Assembly: GCA_910585275.1 (NCBI GenBank)
Contig: CAJUCW010000003.1
Location: 62,001-126,000 of the forward strand
Length of the DNA: 64,000 bases
Direction: 5' to 3'
Origin: an uncultured Muribaculaceae bacterium
GTDB taxonomy: Bacteria > Bacteroidota > Bacteroidia > Bacteroidales > Muribaculaceae
Below are positions 59,509-64,000 of the stretch, in pieces; position 1 is the stretch's first letter; every line of letters starts with the position of its first letter. The position numbers and the translations under genes are program-made. The notes under the pieces are model-generated. The model was not told the origin of the DNA. It was given only the letters and a program-made list of their open reading frames with translations, and searched no databases.

Positions 59509-61956
59509 ATGAGGTTATCTGATCTCAAGCCGGGAGAAACCGGCGTGATTACCAAAATATTGGGTCATGGTGCGTTTCGCAAACGTGTCATGGAAATGGG
59601 GTTTGTAAGAGGCCGCGAAGTGACGATGGTTCTTAACGCACCCCTCCAGGACCCTGTCAAATATAGCCTTATGGGCTATGAGGTTTCGTTGCGGAATGCG
59701 GAAGCGCATTTACTTGAAATAGAAACCATCGATGAATGGAATAAACATGAGCGCAAAAAGTTTGAGATTCATCCTGAAAACTCTGTTTCTGAAGAAGAGG
59801 CAACCGTAAGGAAAGACCGAATAATCAATGTGGCTCTTGTCGGCAATCCAAATTGCGGCAAAACGTCTCTTTTCAACATGGTTTCAGGAGCGCATGAACA
59901 CGTCGGCAATTATGCAGGCGTCACTATCGGGGCGAAGGAAGGGACCATGAAATACAAGGGCTACCAGTTCAATGTGGTCGATCTTCCCGGCACATATTCG
60001 CTGTCGGCATATTCTCCGGAGGAACTTTACGTCATGCGATATCTTAAGGAGGAGACTCCTGACGTAATAGTCAATGTTGTTGTGGCTTCAAATCTTGAAC
60101 GTAACCTTTATCTTACAACCGAACTGATTGACATGAACCGGAGCATGGTGATTGACCTCAACATGTATGACGAACTTGAAAAAAATCATTCCGAACTCAA
60201 TTATGTTCAGCTCGGCAAGATGCTTGGAGTGCCGATTGTGCCTACAACTGCCTCTACGGGATGGGGAATCGACAAACTTCTTGACACTATCATTCAGGTG
60301 TATGAAATGAAAAATCCCGACACCCGTCATATCCATATAAAGATGCGTCCGGAAGTGGAACAAGGCGTTTCCGCCCTAAACGAAAGCATAAAGGAAGACC
60401 CGTCAGTTTCACAAAAGTTCTCTCCGAGATATCTTGCCATCAAAATGCTCGAACGCGATCCGGAAGTGGAACACATGCTCTCCGACAATCCCAATTACGC
60501 AAAATGGAGCAAAATACGCGATAACGAAAATATTAGAATAGAAAGAGAACTCGGCGACGACGCCAACTCGGTGATAGCTTCTGAAAAATACGGTTTCATT
60601 CAAGGAGCGCTTGCGGAGACGATGCAGAACGGAGAAGCTTCGAAAGAGCAATCCACAAAGATTATTGATGCACTCGTCACAAACAAACTCTTCGGATTTC
60701 CAATCTTTCTTTTAGTAATGTGGCTGATGTTCTGGGCCACTTTCAGCATAGGGGCATATCCTATGGAATGGATTGAAAATCTCGTAAGTTGGATTTCGGT
60801 AGAAATCGGTAAATACATGGCCGACGGACCATTTAAAGACCTTCTCCTCGATGGCGTCATCGGCGGCGTAGGAGGGGTAATCGTGTTCCTTCCGAACATT
60901 CTTATATTGTATGCTTTCATCTCGTTTATGGAAGATTCGGGATACATGGCCCGTGTGGCTTTCATCATGGACAAACTCATGCATAAAATGGGGCTGCACG
61001 GAAAATCGTTCATCCCCCTTGTAATGGGATTCGGATGCAATGTTCCCGCAATCATGTCAACACGCATAATCGAAAGCAAGTCAAGTCGGTTGATTACAAT
61101 TCTTATTAATCCTTTCATCAGCTGCTCGGCAAGGATTCCTATTTATATACTTCTTGCAGGCGCATTTTTCCCCACCTACGGGGCCTGGGTGTTTTTCGGA
61201 CTCTATCTGCTTGGAATCTTTGTCGCAGTGTTGACAGCAAAAATACTACGTAAATTTTGGTTCGGAAAAGATGAAACCCCTTTTGTAATGGAATTGCCCC
61301 CTTACCGTATTCCGACCGCCAAAGCTACGATAAGGAACATGTGGTCGAAAGCAAAACAGTATCTCAACAAAATGGGAGGTATTATTCTTGTGGCGTCAGT
61401 CATAATATGGGCACTCTCCTATTTTCCACGTTATGACGCTTCGCAAGTGCCGGATGCTTTTAAAGAAAATGCATACGCTGAAATGCCGCAAGCCACTCTT
61501 GAAGGCAACGCTCCTGACGAAATAAACGATTTTATAACAAACGAATATCAGCAGGAGCATTCTATTCTCGGACACATAGGAAAAGCATGTGAGCCCGTGA
61601 TGCGCCCTATGGATTTTGACTGGAAAATATGTTGCTCTCTCCTGGCAGGATGCGCCGCCAAAGAGGTAGTGGTATCCACTTTAGGTGTCCTATACGTAGG
61701 CGACGACGATGCCGAAGTTTTGTCGGAACGTCTCACCACGTCATCCAAAGTGACTGGCAAAGCGCCTTTCGACCCTGCAAAGGCAATAGCGTTTATGGTT
61801 TTCGTTCTTCTTTATTTCCCGTGCATTGCCTCCGTCGTGGCAATAGTAAAAGAAACGGGGTCTTGGAAATATGGAGCGTTTACGATACTTTACAACACCG
61901 CTCTGGCATGGCTTTTCTCATTCGTCACATACCGGATTGCCCTACTATTCCTTTAA
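59509..61956 (+). CDS. feoB: Fused FeoA-FeoB ferrous iron transporter
   Basis: 815 residues. The FeoA-like SH3 domain (about 1-75) starts MRLSDLKPGETGVITKILGH and is followed by a 30-residue linker. The FeoB G domain has G1 ALVGNPNCGKTSLFNMVSGA (about 110), G3 VDLPGTYSLSAYSPEE (about 158) and G4 VIDLNMYDELEK. Helices from residue about 405 form two Gate/FeoB_C repeats, with GFGCNVPAIMSTR and the paired FISCSARIPIYILLAGAFF (catalytic-channel Cys). It imports Fe2+ using GTP. The A+B fusion is usual in Bacteroidota. A palindrome at 59391 may be its regulatory site. Confidence 0.96.
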   Translation: MRLSDLKPGETGVITKILGHGAFRKRVMEMGFVRGREVTMVLNAPLQDPVKYSLMGYEVSLRNAEAHLLEIETIDEWNKHERKKFEIHPENSVSEEEATVRKDRIINVALVGNPNCGKTSLFNMVSGAHEHVGNYAGVTIGAKEGTMKYKGYQFNVVDLPGTYSLSAYSPEELYVMRYLKEETPDVIVNVVVASNLERNLYLTTELIDMNRSMVIDLNMYDELEKNHSELNYVQLGKMLGVPIVPTTASTGWGIDKLLDTIIQVYEMKNPDTRHIHIKMRPEVEQGVSALNESIKEDPSVSQKFSPRYLAIKMLERDPEVEHMLSDNPNYAKWSKIRDNENIRIERELGDDANSVIASEKYGFIQGALAETMQNGEASKEQSTKIIDALVTNKLFGFPIFLLVMWLMFWATFSIGAYPMEWIENLVSWISVEIGKYMADGPFKDLLLDGVIGGVGGVIVFLPNILILYAFISFMEDSGYMARVAFIMDKLMHKMGLHGKSFIPLVMGFGCNVPAIMSTRIIESKSSRLITILINPFISCSARIPIYILLAGAFFPTYGAWVFFGLYLLGIFVAVLTAKILRKFWFGKDETPFVMELPPYRIPTAKATIRNMWSKAKQYLNKMGGIILVASVIIWALSYFPRYDASQVPDAFKENAYAEMPQATLEGNAPDEINDFITNEYQQEHSILGHIGKACEPVMRPMDFDWKICCSLLAGCAAKEVVVSTLGVLYVGDDDAEVLSERLTTSSKVTGKAPFDPAKAIAFMVFVLLYFPCIASVVAIVKETGSWKYGAFTILYNTALAWLFSFVTYRIALLFL

Positions 61957-61971
61957 GACATTTCTCCGATA

Positions 61972-62030
61972 AATCAATAAAAAGTGGCCCGCCCCGGATT
62001 TGCTCCGGAGCGGGCCACTTTTTATTGATT
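61972..62030. terminator. Long bidirectional terminator between feoAB and clpC
   Basis: Stem of 26 base pairs with one C-A mismatch: a perfect 21-bp outer part (61972-61992 with 62010-62030) and a CCGGA/TCCGG inner part, 5-nt loop. AT-rich ends on both strands. It serves both convergent genes. Confidence 0.92.
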
Positions 62031-62056
62031 CACTCTATCTTAGAGCGCGTCGTTCC

Positions 62057-64000
62057 TTAATCCTCCTGCGCCAAAGTCGCGGGAGAATCGAATGACAACG
62101 GTTCATACGTCATCGAAGGCTTTTCATCACCTTCCTTGTATGCCACGGAAATAGTGCCGCCTATTTGTCCTTCGGCATTGAGTTGAAGCATAAGCTCGGC
62201 AAGTTCGTCCTCAAGATATTTCTGTATGGCCCGTTTGAGAGGACGCGCGCCAAAATTCTTATCATACCCCTTTGTGGCAATAAAGTCTTTAGCCTCTTCA
62301 GTAAGTCTGAGCTTGAATCCAAGTTTCTCAATCCTTGAATAGAAATCTTTGAGTTCGATATCGATTATCTTGAAGATTGCATCCTTATCGAGTTGGTCGA
62401 ACATAATTATATCGTCAACACGGTTAAGGAACTCAGGAGAGAACGCTTTGTTCAAGGCTTTGGATATAACACCATGGGCCTGCTCCTTGCTCACTACCTC
62501 GGTATTGAATCCTATGCCGCCCCCGAAATCCTTAAGTTGCCTCGACCCGACGTTGCTCGTCATGATAAGGATAGTGTTCTTGAAATCGATGCGACGCCCG
62601 AGAGAATCGGTGAGACGACCCTCGTCCATGACTTGAAGAAGCAAATTGAAGACATCGGGATGCGCCTTTTCAATTTCATCAAGAAGCACGACCGAATAGG
62701 GATGGCGCCTTACTTTTTCGGTAAGCTGTCCACCCTCTTCATACCCCACGTATCCCGGAGGCGCTCCGACAAGTCTCGACACCGTAAACTTCTCCATGAA
62801 CTCACTCATGTCCATTCTGATAAGAGCATCTTTCGAATCGAAAAGATATTCGGCAAGTTTCTTGGCAAGATGAGTCTTACCTACACCCGTAGGTCCGAGG
62901 AACATAAAGACTCCAATCGGTTTATCCGGGTCTTTAAGACCTATCCTGTTTCGCTGTATGGCTTTTACGACTTTCTTGATTGCATCGTCCTGGCTGATTA
63001 CGGCTCCCTTAAGGGAATGTCCCATCTCAAGGAGTCGAGAACCTTCGGCCTGCGCAATACGCTGGGTGGGGACGCCGGTCATCATCGCAACCACTTCAGC
63101 CACCTTGTCTTCGTCAACTTCCTGACGCTCGGTGTCAAGTTTCTTCTCCCAATCGGCTTTGGCCTGTTCAAGTTCCGCCTTCTTCTTCGTTTCCTTATCT
63201 CTTAGAGAAGCCGCCAATTCAAAATTCTGCGACCTCGCGGCAGCAAGTTTATCCTGTGTCGTTTTATCCACCTCAATTTCAAGGCGTTCTATTTCCTCAG
63301 GCACAACTATATTTGTGATATGAACTCTTGAACCGGCCTCATCGAGCGCGTCGAGGGCTTTATCGGGGAAATTACGGTCGCTGACATATCGTTCCGTCAA
63401 ACTTACACACGCCTGCAGAGCCTCGTCAGTATAACTTACGTTATGATGGTCTTCATACTTTTCTTTTACTTGCCTTAGAATCTCAAGGGTCTCTTCCGGA
63501 GTAGTAGGCTCGACCATAACCTTCTGAAAACGTCGCTCAAGCGCACCGTCTTTTTCGATATTCTGGCGATATTCGTCAAGTGTAGTCGCGCCAATACACT
63601 GTATTTCCCCTCTTGCAAGGGCAGGCTTAAGCATATTGGCGGCATCCATCGAACCGGGAGCCCCTCCGGCTCCGACAATGGTATGGATTTCATCGATGAA
63701 AAGAATTATGTCCGGATTCTTTGAAAGTTCATCAAGCACGGCTTTTATTCTTTCCTCAAATTGACCTCTATACTTGGTGCCTGCCACCATTCCGGCCATG
63801 TCAAGACCGATGACACGTTTGTCGAAAAGAATTCTCGACACTTTTCTTTGCACAATGCGCAATGCCAGCCCCTCGACAATGGCCGATTTTCCCACACCGG
63901 GCTCTCCTATCAGCACGGGATTGTTTTTCTTTCTTCTTGAAAGAATCTGTGCAAGCCTTTCAATTTCATTTTCCCGGCCCACAACAGGATCCAACCGCCC
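62057..64000 (-). CDS. clpC: ATP-dependent Clp protease ATP-binding subunit, ClpC type (5' part beyond window)
   Basis: 647 residues are visible; the frame is open at the window edge and begins G-R-L-D-P-V-V-G-R, so the ClpN domain and real start lie outside. Domain D1 has Walker A PVLIGEPGVGKSAIVEGLAL and Walker B DIILFIDEIHTIVGAGGAPG. A UVR-type coiled region (QDKLAAARSQNFELAASLRD) lies in the middle, as in ClpC. D2 has FLGPTGVGKTHLAKKLAEYL, YSVVLLDEIEKAHPDVF and the sensor-2 block KNFGARPLKRAIQKYLEDEL. It unfolds substrates for ClpP. The UVR segment favours ClpC over ClpA/ClpB. Confidence 0.95.
   Translation of the reverse strand, partial: GRLDPVVGRENEIERLAQILSRRKKNNPVLIGEPGVGKSAIVEGLALRIVQRKVSRILFDKRVIGLDMAGMVAGTKYRGQFEERIKAVLDELSKNPDIILFIDEIHTIVGAGGAPGSMDAANMLKPALARGEIQCIGATTLDEYRQNIEKDGALERRFQKVMVEPTTPEETLEILRQVKEKYEDHHNVSYTDEALQACVSLTERYVSDRNFPDKALDALDEAGSRVHITNIVVPEEIERLEIEVDKTTQDKLAAARSQNFELAASLRDKETKKKAELEQAKADWEKKLDTERQEVDEDKVAEVVAMMTGVPTQRIAQAEGSRLLEMGHSLKGAVISQDDAIKKVVKAIQRNRIGLKDPDKPIGVFMFLGPTGVGKTHLAKKLAEYLFDSKDALIRMDMSEFMEKFTVSRLVGAPPGYVGYEEGGQLTEKVRRHPYSVVLLDEIEKAHPDVFNLLLQVMDEGRLTDSLGRRIDFKNTILIMTSNVGSRQLKDFGGGIGFNTEVVSKEQAHGVISKALNKAFSPEFLNRVDDIIMFDQLDKDAIFKIIDIELKDFYSRIEKLGFKLRLTEEAKDFIATKGYDKNFGARPLKRAIQKYLEDELAELMLQLNAEGQIGGTISVAYKEGDEKPSMTYEPLSFDSPATLAQED

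Overview
This window comes from a Bacteroidota chromosome. The best guess is a Bacteroidales gut commensal close to Muribaculaceae. Supporting signs are promoters of the TTTG / N19-20 / TAnnTTTG type, an UpxY-type antiterminator at the head of a capsule operon with an invertible promoter, a FeoA-FeoB fusion, and genes for DUF5106, BFN/DUF151 and biosynthetic SpeA. The genus is inferred only from gene content. No rRNA, tRNA or CRISPR array was found.

Layout. (1) 1-2083, minus strand: a fucose-type permease (cut by the window edge) and GDP-mannose 4,6-dehydratase. (2) 2495-3880, minus: three unrecognised small genes in a tight cassette with its own promoter (4039-4070). (3) 4282-17486, minus: a surface polysaccharide operon. 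In transcription order it holds upxY, a 138-residue gene in the upxZ position, a Wzx flippase, an SDR oxidoreductase, a MenD-like ThDP enzyme, a pyruvyltransferase, glycosyltransferases GT2 and GT4, a Wzy-like polymerase, two more GT4 enzymes and a WecG/TagA (GT26) enzyme. Upstream lies a phase-variation switch (17867-18058): perfect 31-bp inverted repeats around about 130 bp that contain an outward promoter. In this assembly the promoter points away from the capsule genes (OFF). Seven-base direct-repeat arrays occupy nearly every gene junction of the control module, and the leader holds an 80-bp tandem duplication.

(4) 18141-39784, plus: mainly housekeeping genes. These are a lipoprotein, ABC-F ATPase, PepO, AroE, ComEC, a secreted leucine-rich-repeat protein, a BadF-type kinase, a GDSL hydrolase, a DUF5106 protein, DoxX, MnmA, BFN nuclease, ArgR, an ArgC-like protein that lacks the catalytic cysteine, SSB, arginine decarboxylase, TruA, an EamA transporter and LigA. 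(5) 39852-40308: a short element with 22-bp terminal inverted repeats and a decayed IS4-type transposase fragment. (6) 40335-45267, minus: Rpe, DedA, an AspT-type transporter, a UDG-family glycosylase and a flavodiiron protein. (7) 45505-48445, plus: a DUF486 protein, Dus, MtnN and a BASS transporter. An NlpC/P60 hydrolase follows on the minus strand.

(8) 49817-55351: a very large DUF4011 / SF1 helicase / nuclease protein, a candidate single-gene phage defence system. Then come a GH13 amylase, groES-groEL, the feoAB fusion and, on the minus strand, clpC, which runs off the window. The features most worth following up are the capsule switch with its heptad arrays, the ArgC pseudoenzyme beside argR and speA, the three-gene cassette, the MenD-like capsule enzyme and the large helicase-nuclease.
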